From assembly GCA_004144345.1 (NCBI GenBank), contig SEEL01000002.1:62001-126000 (forward strand): 64,000 nucleotides of DNA, in the 5' to 3' direction. Of the stretch, positions 1 to 8,385 are shown one piece after another; the stretch's first letter is position 1; every line of letters starts with the position of its first letter. The notes beneath the pieces are model-generated. The model saw only the letters and a list, made by a program, of their open reading frames with translations. It made no database searches and had not been told where the DNA came from. The DNA is from Hyphomicrobiales bacterium (GTDB lineage Bacteria > Pseudomonadota > Alphaproteobacteria > Rhizobiales > Devosiaceae). The translations under genes and the position numbers were made by a program.

Positions 1-470
1 GCCTGCCCCACGACCAGGGGCAGGCGCTGCACGCCACCGGAGCCCGGCAGGCTGCCCAGCGTCATTTCCGGAAAGCCGAACGACAGATTGTTCGCAGCCA
101 ACCTTATGTCCGCGGCGAGCGCCAGTTCCGCGCCGCCGCCCAGCACATGGCCGTGCAGCGCCGCAATGCTGATGAAGGGCGCGCGCGCCACCGCATCGAA
201 TGCCTGCCAGGTTTTTTCGAGATAGCGCCGCAGTGAGCTGCCCGAAAGCGTGCGCACATGGGTGAGGTCGGCGCCACTGCTGAACGCGCGCTCACCGGCC
301 CCCGTCACTACCAGCACTTTCGTCGCATCCCCGGCCTCGAGCGCCGCGACGGTCGCAATCAGCGCATCGCAGACGTCCGCATCGATCGCATTGAGAACTT
401 CGGGGCGGTTGATCGTCAACAGCGCAATCGCGCCCTGTTGACGGAGTTCGAGTTTCGGCGTTGTTGTCAT
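1..470 (-). CDS. Enoyl-CoA hydratase/isomerase (crotonase family), 3' end outside the window
   Basis: The reading frame starts at ATG 470 and stays open to the window edge, giving about 156 N-terminal residues. The protein begins MTTTPKLELR and shows the crotonase oxyanion-hole segment FSSGADL and the second segment HGHVLGGGAELALAADIRL, followed by GFPEMTLGSLPGSGG. Both glutamates that activate water in true enoyl-CoA hydratases are present (GGGAEL and FPEM), so a hydratase fits better than a non-catalytic member. These enzymes hydrate trans-2-enoyl-CoA in beta-oxidation or related acyl-CoA pathways in the cytoplasm. The substrate cannot be told from this fragment. Its upstream side faces a 0.5 kb stretch without genes. 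Confidence 0.93.
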   Translation of the reverse strand, partial: MTTTPKLELRQQGAIALLTINRPEVLNAIDADVCDALIATVAALEAGDATKVLVVTGAGERAFSSGADLTHVRTLSGSSLRRYLEKTWQAFDAVARAPFISIAALHGHVLGGGAELALAADIRLAANNLSFGFPEMTLGSLPGSGGVQRLPLVVGQ

Positions 471-993
471 GCCGCCCCTCCCCAGGCCCACGCATCAATC
501 GAGCGTTGTTAGCCACACCGGACTCGGAGCGCCATCCTCCATTCGGAACCCCCGCCATCACCATTCGGAACGGCGACGCGTTCTACGGTCCTGAAGTCTG
601 CATGCTCACCGCGGTGGCGAGTGCGGGTGTTTCATTAGCTTAGAAGAAAATCAGGAACAGCACGCAGTCTGGTTCACCGGCAATTGTTTTTCCTGACGAC
701 GAAGACAATGCGAAGATGAGAACTATAACCCATGCCCGCTTGCTAGTCTTCGCTCACCGCCTGAAGATTTCGGCGACGCGTTACATCGACGGCCAGCGAA
801 CTTTGTCTCCGGATTCGCTGGTGCTGTCGCATCGACCACTGGCGGCGAGCTCGAAGGCTCGCCCAGCGTCGTTTTCCGATCAACTACGGAAGGCGGCTCG
901 GGCCGCGGAGGGATCAACTAACAACATGGCCAGCCAATGTCGCGGCCACTTGCGCTGAAGGTATCGCGCTGGAGGTCGCCCCAGGCATCGACC
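471..993. other. Intergenic stretch without a supported gene
   Basis: About 520 bases separate the hydratase start from the end of the polysaccharide operon. Short open frames occur on both strands, but none has a ribosome-binding site or a recognisable protein. A 9-base direct repeat, ATTCGGAAC, occurs twice near 541-580. The stretch must include the promoter of the hydratase gene, but no clear -35/-10 pair was found. It may mark the left border of a horizontally acquired surface-polysaccharide block (inference). Confidence 0.5.
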
Positions 994-2559
994 TTATGGG
1001 GCCGCCGCCTTATGACGATAGACTTCCGGATAGCCGCTCGGTGAAATGCGCTCGTAATCGGCGGCAATGAGGTCGGCGAATTGCTTGGCCGTGTCTTTCC
1101 ATAGGAAGCTGACGACCCCGTCGCGACCGGTCAAGATGTAGGTGGGCTTCGATCGCATGATACGACCCAACTCGTCCGCCACGACATAACCCGCCTCCTC
1201 GAGGGGCCGCATGATCGCGGGCTTGACCAGCGTGCTCGGATGAACGCCGGCGCGTGAAAGCGGGGGTTCGCGCAGGTAGAACAGCGCAAGGTGGGCCTCG
1301 GGTCCCCAGATCGTTTCGCCGGGCAGCCGATCCTTCGCAATGAGGTCTGCAGCGGCGCGCACAGGCAGAGCCGGAGTCTCGCCGCGGATGTAGGCGATGG
1401 TGGCCGGCAGAGAACCAGCAAGCGCCAGCGTGATCACTGCAACTGCGCCCATGCGATAGGCGTCCCCCTTCCAGGGTACCGTTCCGACGGAGAGCGCGGT
1501 CAGCATGGCCAGCGGTACGTAGAACTGAATCAGGTAGTGTTGGAAGAAGGCGCCACCCAGCACGATCGAGGCTGCGATCGCGATGAGCACGGCGGCCGGC
1601 AGGGCCAACTGACGATTGAGCCCGCCGTGGCCCTTGAATGGGACGAGGGCAAGCATCAGGCATGCCCCCGAGAGGTAGATGTACCAGATCTCGGCGCCAC
1701 CAAATCGGCCGGCCCTGAGACCCCGCTCTCCAAGCGTCGAAAGAGTGGTGAGCACGCTGCCCTGTTCTGCTGCATAGGAGAGCGGCACGCGAACTGTTGC
1801 GAGCAGAAGCTCATTGAGGCTGCCGTGGAAGGCGTAGACACCGAAGAGCAGGATGGGAATGATCAACCCGCCGAGGACGTATTTGAGAACGTCGTATCTT
1901 CTCGGCTGCGCGGAGAGCAGCCGCGTTGCATAGAAGATGCCGATTGCGACAGCAACAAAGGCAAGATTGCTTCTCGACAGGACGGCAAGAGATATCAGCA
2001 CCCCAACGAGCCACGCCGTTAGCCAGTGGTTTCTGCGGGTTATCAACAGCGCCAGAGCGGCAGCCACCCCCACATTGGCGATGACCTCCGACGAGGTGTG
2101 CATACCGAATTCGCTGACATGGGCCGCGACGAAGGCGGCCGCGGCAGCGCCAGCCACGGCAATGCCGGCACTCTGCTTCGTTGCGAGATAAATGCAGGCG
2201 GCCGAGGCGAAGATGCAAAGGTCGCCAAACCATCGCATTGTCTCGAGGCTCTCACCGAACAACAGCATGGCCACTGCGGCTCCGACAAATGTCAGCGGCG
2301 GCTTGTTGTCGAAGGCTTCGGTGTAAGGCAGATGACCACGCAACATATCCTGCGCCATGAGCATGAAGGTGGTCTCATCCCAATCGATGATCTCCCTCGG
2401 CATGCTTCCCAGTTGGGTAACCACCACCAGCAGAGCGATGAGTGCCAGCATCGCGACATCGACGCCAAGTGTGCGAACCACGGGCTCGGCCGGCGGCCGC
2501 ACGGTGTCCTCGCCGGGTCGCATGACCCGCATGGCCTTACCGAAGACGATAGATGACAT
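994..2559 (-). CDS. GT-C membrane glycosyltransferase (ArnT/PMT-like), last gene of the surface-glycan operon
   Basis: This is a 521-residue polytopic membrane protein. Near the N-terminus, after the first membrane segment, it has the acidic loop motif DWDE followed by an NKPPL segment, both typical of GT-C enzymes of the GT39/GT83 type, which take sugar from a polyprenyl-phosphate donor on the outer face of the inner membrane. About ten hydrophobic segments follow, then a soluble C-terminal part with the segments HLALFYLREPP and SRAGVHP. The start at 2559 overlaps the upstream gene by 23 bases; a Met ten codons later (2532) would remove the overlap, and neither start has a good ribosome-binding site. 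It lies in one operon with a second GT-C enzyme, an ArnC/GtrB-like transferase and a flippase-like protein. Sugar and acceptor are unknown. Confidence 0.75.
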   Translation of the reverse strand: MSSIVFGKAMRVMRPGEDTVRPPAEPVVRTLGVDVAMLALIALLVVVTQLGSMPREIIDWDETTFMLMAQDMLRGHLPYTEAFDNKPPLTFVGAAVAMLLFGESLETMRWFGDLCIFASAACIYLATKQSAGIAVAGAAAAAFVAAHVSEFGMHTSSEVIANVGVAAALALLITRRNHWLTAWLVGVLISLAVLSRSNLAFVAVAIGIFYATRLLSAQPRRYDVLKYVLGGLIIPILLFGVYAFHGSLNELLLATVRVPLSYAAEQGSVLTTLSTLGERGLRAGRFGGAEIWYIYLSGACLMLALVPFKGHGGLNRQLALPAAVLIAIAASIVLGGAFFQHYLIQFYVPLAMLTALSVGTVPWKGDAYRMGAVAVITLALAGSLPATIAYIRGETPALPVRAAADLIAKDRLPGETIWGPEAHLALFYLREPPLSRAGVHPSTLVKPAIMRPLEEAGYVVADELGRIMRSKPTYILTGRDGVVSFLWKDTAKQFADLIAADYERISPSGYPEVYRHKAAAP

Positions 2560-4144
2560 AGGAGTCTGTCTCGGCGGCGATTTCGGCGGACTGGTCCAGA
2601 TGTGTCAGCAGGCCCTTATGATGCTCGAGGAAACGACGGCCCTCTGAGTCGCGAGCGTTCTTGGCGATGCCGAGCCAGGCGGCGCCTTCGGCACGCAACT
2701 CCTCCAGCAGCGAGATAGCCTCGCTGTCGTCCCGCAGTCGCGACCAGTCGGTGTCACCGCCGCCAGGGGGAAACACCCAGCCACGGCGACGCGAGTAGTA
2801 GACTGCGATTGGGTCGCCGACGGTGCTGGAAACCGCAATGACGAGATCGCCGGGTGCGCTCAACGACGCCAGTTCGGTGCCAAGCTCGTAGCCCGTCTGG
2901 GCATAGGCCTTGCTCAGGTACAACCGCGAGGGAAGTGCACATACGAGGACGAGGAAGAGGCATATCCCGCCGGCCCTCACAATGCTGCCAGCGCTTGCCC
3001 CCGATCCGCCCAAGCCTGCCGCAACAACGAGGCCGCGCCCAGCGAAGGCCGCGATAGGGACGCTGAGGATGTGCAGATTCCACGGATTGTTCACGATCTC
3101 TCGCGCCGCCACGAGAAAGAGAACGGTGCCGCCGAGGAGCCATGCGTGAAAGAACCAGCCGAGTGGCGCCTTGCCCCTGTCGTCACGTGCCGGGGGGCGG
3201 AGGAGCAAGCCGATCAACGACAGCAAGAGCAACGGCCACGTCAGGTACCACGCGTCGACCAACTCTCGGAGGTCGGGAAGGTAGAATCCATTTCGCAGGA
3301 AGGATGGGAGTCCATCGGTCCAGGCGTACCCGCTGCCTGCCATGTGATAAGGCGGGTAGCTTCGCGCGAGGTGGAGCGCCCAGGCATAGTAAGTGGCGAC
3401 GGCAAGGCCACAGAGTAGCCCGACGCCAGCGACCAGCGCGAAGAGCCGGCTGGCGACAGCCGTTCGCGCTCTCATCTGTTCGACGAGCGCGTAGAGCAAC
3501 GGCACGGCAACGGCGATGCCCGCTACCTTGGCGAGCACGCCGAGGGTGACAACCGCACCCGAAAGGATGAGCCATGCCATCCGTCCGCGGTCGAGGAAGA
3601 CGATGAACAGCAGGGCGCCCGATGTGACGAGCGCTAGCATCGATGGATCGGGCAAGAAGGACCGATCGATGAACGTTGCACCCGGCAGGATAGCCATCAT
3701 GAGCGCACTGCCGCGGGCTTCCCATACCCCCCAGCAGCGAAGCGCGATGGCGTAGAGGCACGCGGTGGTGATCAGGCCGAAACAGGCGCTGATCGCCCTG
3801 CCGAACCAGTCGTGCCAGCCGAAGACCTGGTAGAGCACCGCGGCGATGTAGGATGTAATCTGGAACTCTCGCCCCTGATAGCTCGGCCCGGGGCCGGTCC
3901 AACTGACTTCAGGAAAAAAGACGTTCCAGCTGCGCGTCTGGAAATTGTCCGCCATCATGGCGGTGCTGGCCTCGCGCCAGCTGAAGGCATCCACCAACGG
4001 TTGGGTGATGCTTTCGAAACGAAACGCCGCGGCAACGAGTAATGCCAGCAACAGCCAGGGATCTACCGCCATCGCCGACTGCCGCGCTGCCCTCGGACTG
4101 GATTCCTGCTCCGGTCGCCTGAGGTAATGCGGCTTCTGAGTCAT
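2537..4144 (-). CDS. GT-C membrane glycosyltransferase (GT39-like)
   Basis: The 535-residue protein has one early hydrophobic segment, an acidic and aromatic extracytoplasmic loop (DAFSWREAST, then FFPEVSWTGPGPSYQGREF) and about ten further membrane segments. This layout matches polyprenyl-phosphate-dependent GT-C transferases such as ArnT and PMT-like proteins, which add a lipid-carried sugar to an acceptor at the periplasmic face. The C-terminal part is soluble and contains SSTVGDPIAVYYS and SYVIYRLR. The start codon overlaps the stop of the upstream ArnC/GtrB-like gene in a 4-base ATGA junction, so the two are probably translationally coupled. It is similar in plan to the next gene but clearly divergent, so the two may add different sugars or act in sequence. 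Confidence 0.75.
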   Translation of the reverse strand: MTQKPHYLRRPEQESSPRAARQSAMAVDPWLLLALLVAAAFRFESITQPLVDAFSWREASTAMMADNFQTRSWNVFFPEVSWTGPGPSYQGREFQITSYIAAVLYQVFGWHDWFGRAISACFGLITTACLYAIALRCWGVWEARGSALMMAILPGATFIDRSFLPDPSMLALVTSGALLFIVFLDRGRMAWLILSGAVVTLGVLAKVAGIAVAVPLLYALVEQMRARTAVASRLFALVAGVGLLCGLAVATYYAWALHLARSYPPYHMAGSGYAWTDGLPSFLRNGFYLPDLRELVDAWYLTWPLLLLSLIGLLLRPPARDDRGKAPLGWFFHAWLLGGTVLFLVAAREIVNNPWNLHILSVPIAAFAGRGLVVAAGLGGSGASAGSIVRAGGICLFLVLVCALPSRLYLSKAYAQTGYELGTELASLSAPGDLVIAVSSTVGDPIAVYYSRRRGWVFPPGGGDTDWSRLRDDSEAISLLEELRAEGAAWLGIAKNARDSEGRRFLEHHKGLLTHLDQSAEIAAETDSYVIYRLR

Positions 4145-5187
4145 CGGGCTGCAATGTGCCAGCCATCGTCCGGCCCTGTCTTGGCCGACGGACGCGCGAG
4201 GTAGGCGGGCGCCGTCCCGGACTCGTGGTAGATGCGCGTGACGACTTCGGCGAGGAGCCCTGTAAGGATCATCTGGAAGCCGGCGATGACCAGGAAGAAG
4301 CCTACGAACATCAGCGGGCGCGTACCGATGTCCTCGTCGAAGACCAGCTTGAGCCCAAGCAGATAGGCGAGGATCAGCAGGCCGCCAGCCAGAGCACCGA
4401 GACCAATGCCACCAAAGAAGTGGCCCGGCCTTGTCCGATACCGCATGAAGAAGAACACGAAGACGAGGTCGAGGATGACGCGGAAGGTTCGCGAGATTCC
4501 ATACTTGGATTTGCCGTGGACCCTAGGGTGATGGACCACCACTTCCTCCGCGATGCGACGAGGCGTGGTCACCGTCGCCATCCAGGCCGGGATGAAGCGG
4601 TGCATTTCGCCGTACAGACGGATGCTGCGGATGGCGCTGGCGCGAAACACTTTCAAGCTGCAGCCATAGTCGTTGAGGCGGACGCCAGTCGTGCGCGCGA
4701 TAAGCCAATTGGCGATACGCGACGGAATACGACGGAGGAGCAGTCCTTCCTTCCGGTCCTTTCGCCAGCCGGCTACAAGGTCGAGGTCCTCGTTCAACAG
4801 ACGCGCCACCATGCGCGGAATGTCGAAGGGATCGTTCTGGAGATCGCCGTCCAGCGTGACGATGACGTCGCCGCGCGCCGCATCGATGCCTGCCTGCATG
4901 GCAGCCGTCTGGCGGTAGTTGCGCACCAGTTCAACGAGATGAACATGCCGGCCCGCTATGGACGCCATGCGTCGTATTTCGTCGATTGTCTCGTCGGAAC
5001 TGCCGTCGTCGACCAGGATGAGTTCCCATCGATAGGCGTATCCGCTCATCGCCTCGCTGATACGCTCGACCAAGGGTGCCACGTTCTCGGCTTCGTTGAA
5101 CAAGGGCACGACGATCGATACCGCATGGGCATCGTGGGTCACTGTTGCGACCCTCTTGCGACTGGCCATTCGCACGGCCCCACTCAT
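4141..5187 (-). CDS. GT2 polyprenyl-phosphate glycosyltransferase (ArnC/GtrB/DPM1-like)
   Basis: A 348-residue protein with an N-terminal GT-A domain: VSIVVPLFNEAENV, LVDDGSSDET and the donor-binding LDGDLQNDP. It continues with ARTTGVRLNDYGCSLKVFR and HHPRVHGKSKYG, a signature shared with ArnC, GtrB and dolichyl-phosphate-mannose synthase-like enzymes. Two hydrophobic segments near residues 240-320 anchor it to the membrane. Such enzymes move a sugar from a nucleotide onto undecaprenyl phosphate on the cytoplasmic side. The product would then be used by GT-C enzymes, two of which are encoded directly downstream. Both ends overlap neighbours by ATGA. The donor sugar is not evident; the nucleotide-sugar operon at 9569-13074 could supply it (inference). 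Confidence 0.85.
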   Translation of the reverse strand: MSGAVRMASRKRVATVTHDAHAVSIVVPLFNEAENVAPLVERISEAMSGYAYRWELILVDDGSSDETIDEIRRMASIAGRHVHLVELVRNYRQTAAMQAGIDAARGDVIVTLDGDLQNDPFDIPRMVARLLNEDLDLVAGWRKDRKEGLLLRRIPSRIANWLIARTTGVRLNDYGCSLKVFRASAIRSIRLYGEMHRFIPAWMATVTTPRRIAEEVVVHHPRVHGKSKYGISRTFRVILDLVFVFFFMRYRTRPGHFFGGIGLGALAGGLLILAYLLGLKLVFDEDIGTRPLMFVGFFLVIAGFQMILTGLLAEVVTRIYHESGTAPAYLARPSAKTGPDDGWHIAAR

Positions 5188-6143
5188 CGTGGCACCCTTT
5201 GCGGAAGTGGCACCGCCGAACGGTTGGACGCGGGGATGAAGGCGCCGATTGCTCCACCGAGCAATGATGCGAGGAGGACCACCGTATGCGTTACCAATGC
5301 AGCCCTCAGACCCGTCTCAAAGGGGATGCCACTGGGCAACAGCAGCGCCGCCGCTCCGGCCTCATATGTGCCGAACCCGGCCGCGCCCTGCACGGGCAGA
5401 AGCGCCGAGGCTTCGCCGCCAATGGCGGCGGCGAAGCCCGTCGTCCATTGCGCTGACAGGACGTGACTGAGCAACCACGCCAAGGCGAAAAGCTTGAGTG
5501 CCCAGTTCGCCACGGTCCAGAACCACCCGTTTCGAGACTGGAGCGTCGCTTCGTTCAAGCGATCGCGGAAGGTGCTCAGGACGGTCAGCGGTCCCTTGCT
5601 CGGGCGCCAGTGTGCGGACCGCCGTACCCACACGGGCATGAGAAGCGACAGGGCGAGGAGCGCGGCAAGGCCAAGCGCCCTGCCCCACCACGGCAAGTTC
5701 GGGAAAACGACGAGCGCAAGCGCAGCGAGGACAACAAGGTCCTGCATACGGAACCATGCGAGCGACGCTACGCCGCGCGCGAGGGTCACGCCGGTATTGC
5801 GTGCGAGCAGGATTGGAAAGGCTAGTTCGCCTGACCTGAATGGCAGGACGTTCACTGCGACGTTGTGAATAAGGATGATGCGCAGGCAGTCGCGAAAGCC
5901 GATCTCGTGGCTGCGGCTGAACTCGTCGAAGACGCGCGCCGCGCGCACGCCGTAGCTCGCGAACAATGCCAGTACGGTCGACAGCAGGACCGGCCAGGTC
6001 AACTGCTGGAAGAGCGAGGCGACTTCGGTCCATGCTTGCCCCGCAGCGATCCATGCGAAGAGCGCAAGAGCCAGCAGGATGCCAATGGCCCCAGACACTT
6101 GCATCCTAGCACTTGATAAAAATCGCATTTTAGCAGCGACCAT
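5184..6143 (-). CDS. Lysylphosphatidylglycerol-synthase-TM/UPF0104-like integral membrane protein
   Basis: A 319-residue protein of about eight membrane segments, starting MVAAKMRFLSSARMQ. The segments HNVAVNVLPFRSGELAFPILL and GFGTYEAGAAALLLPSG are hallmarks of the LPG_synthase_TM domain, seen in flippase-like proteins next to glycosyltransferases and in the membrane half of MprF. There is no MprF synthase domain here, so lipid or lipid-linked-sugar translocation is more likely than lysyl transfer (inference). ATG 6143 is preferred over longer frames because AGGGA lies about 8 bases upstream. It is the first gene of the leftward operon and overlaps the glycosyltransferase gene by ATGA. Confidence 0.8.
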   Translation of the reverse strand: MVAAKMRFLSSARMQVSGAIGILLALALFAWIAAGQAWTEVASLFQQLTWPVLLSTVLALFASYGVRAARVFDEFSRSHEIGFRDCLRIILIHNVAVNVLPFRSGELAFPILLARNTGVTLARGVASLAWFRMQDLVVLAALALVVFPNLPWWGRALGLAALLALSLLMPVWVRRSAHWRPSKGPLTVLSTFRDRLNEATLQSRNGWFWTVANWALKLFALAWLLSHVLSAQWTTGFAAAIGGEASALLPVQGAAGFGTYEAGAAALLLPSGIPFETGLRAALVTHTVVLLASLLGGAIGAFIPASNRSAVPLPQRVPR

Positions 6144-6228
6144 AAGTCTTCCCTGAAGTAGAGTTGATCGAAAGTATCCGGACTTCAAGTAATCTTCGTC
6201 AGACCAAAGTCGCCATTGGACCAAGCCC
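6144..6228. promoter_or_regulatory. Divergent promoter region, glycan operon versus sensor kinase
   Basis: The 85 bases between two divergent start codons must hold the promoters of the leftward glycosyltransferase operon and of the rightward histidine kinase. The stretch is less GC-rich than its surroundings, as expected for promoters, but no consensus elements can be assigned with confidence. Confidence 0.4.
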
Positions 6229-7680
6229 ATGCAGCATGAGACGGAGGGCATTTCGCGCGTAAGGATGGGGCCTCGAGACAGCCTGCGCAGAGCCATCCTG
6301 TCCGCGCGACGCCTGCTGATGCGGGCGAGCCTGCCCGTCCGTTTTCTCTCGGTGACGGCCGCCCTTTTCGCACTGGCCATGGGAGTGCTTGGCGCCCTGC
6401 TCACGGGACAGGCAACTCAAAGCGTGGTTAATGGCGTGGCGACGACCCTGGCAGGCGGCGACAGCCATGCCATTGCCAGCTATCTCGGCGATATCGACGA
6501 GACTGCACCTATTGACGAGCAAACCCGTCACCTGCTGGACGCCTACTTCCAGATCGGCAGCGACGCCGAGAACAGCCGGCTCGTCCAGTTGCGCATTCGC
6601 CGCCTCGATGGCGTGCTGCTGTACGAGGCGACGCCCGGAATTCTTGATAACGCCACCCAACTGGAGCTGGACAATGCAGCTAAAGGTATGGTCTCGGGCA
6701 GCCTGGCCGATGTGACCATCGAGCCGCTGGGACCCTTCGGCGCCCACACGTTGCCGCTCCTGCGCATCGTGGCGCCGATCCATCGCGTGAACGGCAGCGA
6801 TATCGTTGCCGTTGCGAGCCTCTATTACAGCGGCCGGTCCCTTGTTTCCTCACTCGACGCTGTGCTCAGAGGCGTTTGGGCGAGCGTACTGGCGACGGGC
6901 ATTAGCGTTGCAGGGGCGCTCTATTTGTTCGTTCTCGGGTTGAACCGAACCGTCGTACGCCAGAAGGGCCAGCTGTCACGCAACCTCGGTCGGTCTCGCG
7001 CGCTGACGCGCGAGGTACATGCGCTGCATGAGGCCTCGGAGCGCCTGCGCATCGATTCCATCGAGGCAAATGAACAATTGCTGGCGCGCGTCGGGTCCGA
7101 CATCCACGATGGTCCCCTTCAACTCCTGGCTCTGGCCATACTCCGGCTGTCGCAGCCGGTTGGCGACGAGAGCCGGCGGGATACAAAGCACGCTGCGGCT
7201 CTCACTGGCGACGCCATGCGCGAGCTGCGGAATATTTCAACGGGGCTTGTGCTCCCCGAGCTTGCCGGGCTCTCGGTGATGCAGACCGTTGAACTTGCGG
7301 TCAGCCGGCATGAAGGCATCACCGGCAGCAGCGTGAAACGAGATTTCTCCGCCGAGGACGCGCATGCGGACACGGGGGTCCAGATTTGTGCTTACCGGAT
7401 CGTGCAGGAAGCGCTCACGAATGCCTTCAGGCATGCCAAGGGGCTCGAGCAGTCGGTCCTCGTGGCGATCACTGGCCCGACAGTAAAACTGACAATATCC
7501 AACCGCCGCGCCGACCCGCCATCGGGCGGAGAGGATGCGCCCCGCCTTGGCCTGCGCGGGATGCAACTCCGCGTCGAAGCCGTCGGTGGCGGCGTTCAGG
7601 TCAAGATGGGCTCGGACCAGGTCGTCGTCGTGGCGCAGTTGCCCCTATCGTCGGTCCGTGTCACTCGGGGTCAAAGCTGA
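6229..7680 (+). CDS. NarL-family (HisKA_3 type) membrane sensor histidine kinase
   Basis: A 483-residue kinase. A membrane segment near residues 35-60 and a second near 220-240 enclose a periplasmic sensor region of about 160 residues with no recognised fold. The dimerisation/phosphorylation motif SDIHDGPLQLLAL has its histidine at about residue 293, and the ATPase domain contains QEALTNAFRHAK and GLRGMQLRVEAVGG. This is the HisKA_3 type that normally pairs with LuxR-type regulators. Its partner is probably the regulator at 7661-8380, encoded tail to tail with a 20-base overlap of the coding ends. The start is taken as ATG 6229; no ribosome-binding site stands out, and ATG 6265 is an alternative. 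Context suggests control of the flanking glycan operons. Confidence 0.88.
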   Translation: MQHETEGISRVRMGPRDSLRRAILSARRLLMRASLPVRFLSVTAALFALAMGVLGALLTGQATQSVVNGVATTLAGGDSHAIASYLGDIDETAPIDEQTRHLLDAYFQIGSDAENSRLVQLRIRRLDGVLLYEATPGILDNATQLELDNAAKGMVSGSLADVTIEPLGPFGAHTLPLLRIVAPIHRVNGSDIVAVASLYYSGRSLVSSLDAVLRGVWASVLATGISVAGALYLFVLGLNRTVVRQKGQLSRNLGRSRALTREVHALHEASERLRIDSIEANEQLLARVGSDIHDGPLQLLALAILRLSQPVGDESRRDTKHAAALTGDAMRELRNISTGLVLPELAGLSVMQTVELAVSRHEGITGSSVKRDFSAEDAHADTGVQICAYRIVQEALTNAFRHAKGLEQSVLVAITGPTVKLTISNRRADPPSGGEDAPRLGLRGMQLRVEAVGGGVQVKMGSDQVVVVAQLPLSSVRVTRGQS

Positions 7681-8380
7681 CATCGACGCTATCGCGTTGC
7701 AGGTCCTTGGCGGCGAGAGCTACCTCGAGGCGGCTCTTTACCTTGAGCTTGTTCATGAGATTCGTCATGTAGTGCTTGATGGTCTTTTCGGTCAGTTGCA
7801 GCGAACGGGCGATCTCCTTGTTGCTCTGACCATCGAGAAGACCCTCCACGAGCTGCTTCTCACGGGCGCTCAGACGCACTGCCTTCGGACCGTCGCTGCG
7901 TGTCCGGTTGCGGTAGCCGGCAAAGAGCCGGGACGAGAAATCGGGTGAGACATAGAGCTCGCCTCGCTGCACGGAGGCGATTGCATCGGAGAGGTCGTCA
8001 GCGGGCCTGCCCTTAAGCACGAAGGCATGCGCCCCGGCGTCGAGTGCACGTAAGGCGAGATCGACATTCGCATAAGCCGTGAACACCACGATCTTCACGC
8101 CGGGATGGTTCGCGGTGATCTCGTTGATGGCGTCGAAGACGCTGCCGGGCATGCTCAGGTCCATCACCACGACGTCGGGAGCACTCGACTGCACGATCTC
8201 GACTGCGGCAGCGGCCGTGGCACCCTCAGCGACAATGGAGTAGCGCACGTCCTCGGTAAATATTGTGACCAAACCGCGGAGGAGCGTGGGATGATCGTCC
8301 ACAAAGGCCACGCGGATTTTCTGCCCGCTGATCCTGGTGGGAGGGGCGGCCGCGCGTTCGGCCGTTCCGCGTAAAGGCAT
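7661..8380 (-). CDS. LuxR/NarL-type response regulator
   Basis: A 239-residue regulator. The receiver domain (about residues 22-140) has the acidic pair DD at 28-29, phosphorylation site D74 in VMDLSMPG, the T in VVFTAYA and the K in FVLKGRP. A C-terminal LuxR helix-turn-helix follows (LSAREKQLVEGLL, NKEIARSLQLTEKTIKHY). The gene starts 5 bases after the stop of the FecR-domain gene, so the two are probably one transcript. It converges on the NarL-type kinase with a 20-base overlap, an unusual layout in which sensor and regulator belong to opposite transcripts. Probable targets are the adjacent polysaccharide genes; inverted repeats at 9404-9505 are candidate operators. Confidence 0.9.
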   Translation of the reverse strand: MPLRGTAERAAAPPTRISGQKIRVAFVDDHPTLLRGLVTIFTEDVRYSIVAEGATAAAAVEIVQSSAPDVVVMDLSMPGSVFDAINEITANHPGVKIVVFTAYANVDLALRALDAGAHAFVLKGRPADDLSDAIASVQRGELYVSPDFSSRLFAGYRNRTRSDGPKAVRLSAREKQLVEGLLDGQSNKEIARSLQLTEKTIKHYMTNLMNKLKVKSRLEVALAAKDLQRDSVDVSFDPE

Positions 8381-8385
8381 ATTCT

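Noticed and set aside
716-958. 80-codon plus-strand frame in the gap before the glycan operon
   Set aside because: No ribosome-binding site, no signal peptide or domain, and composition does not look coding.
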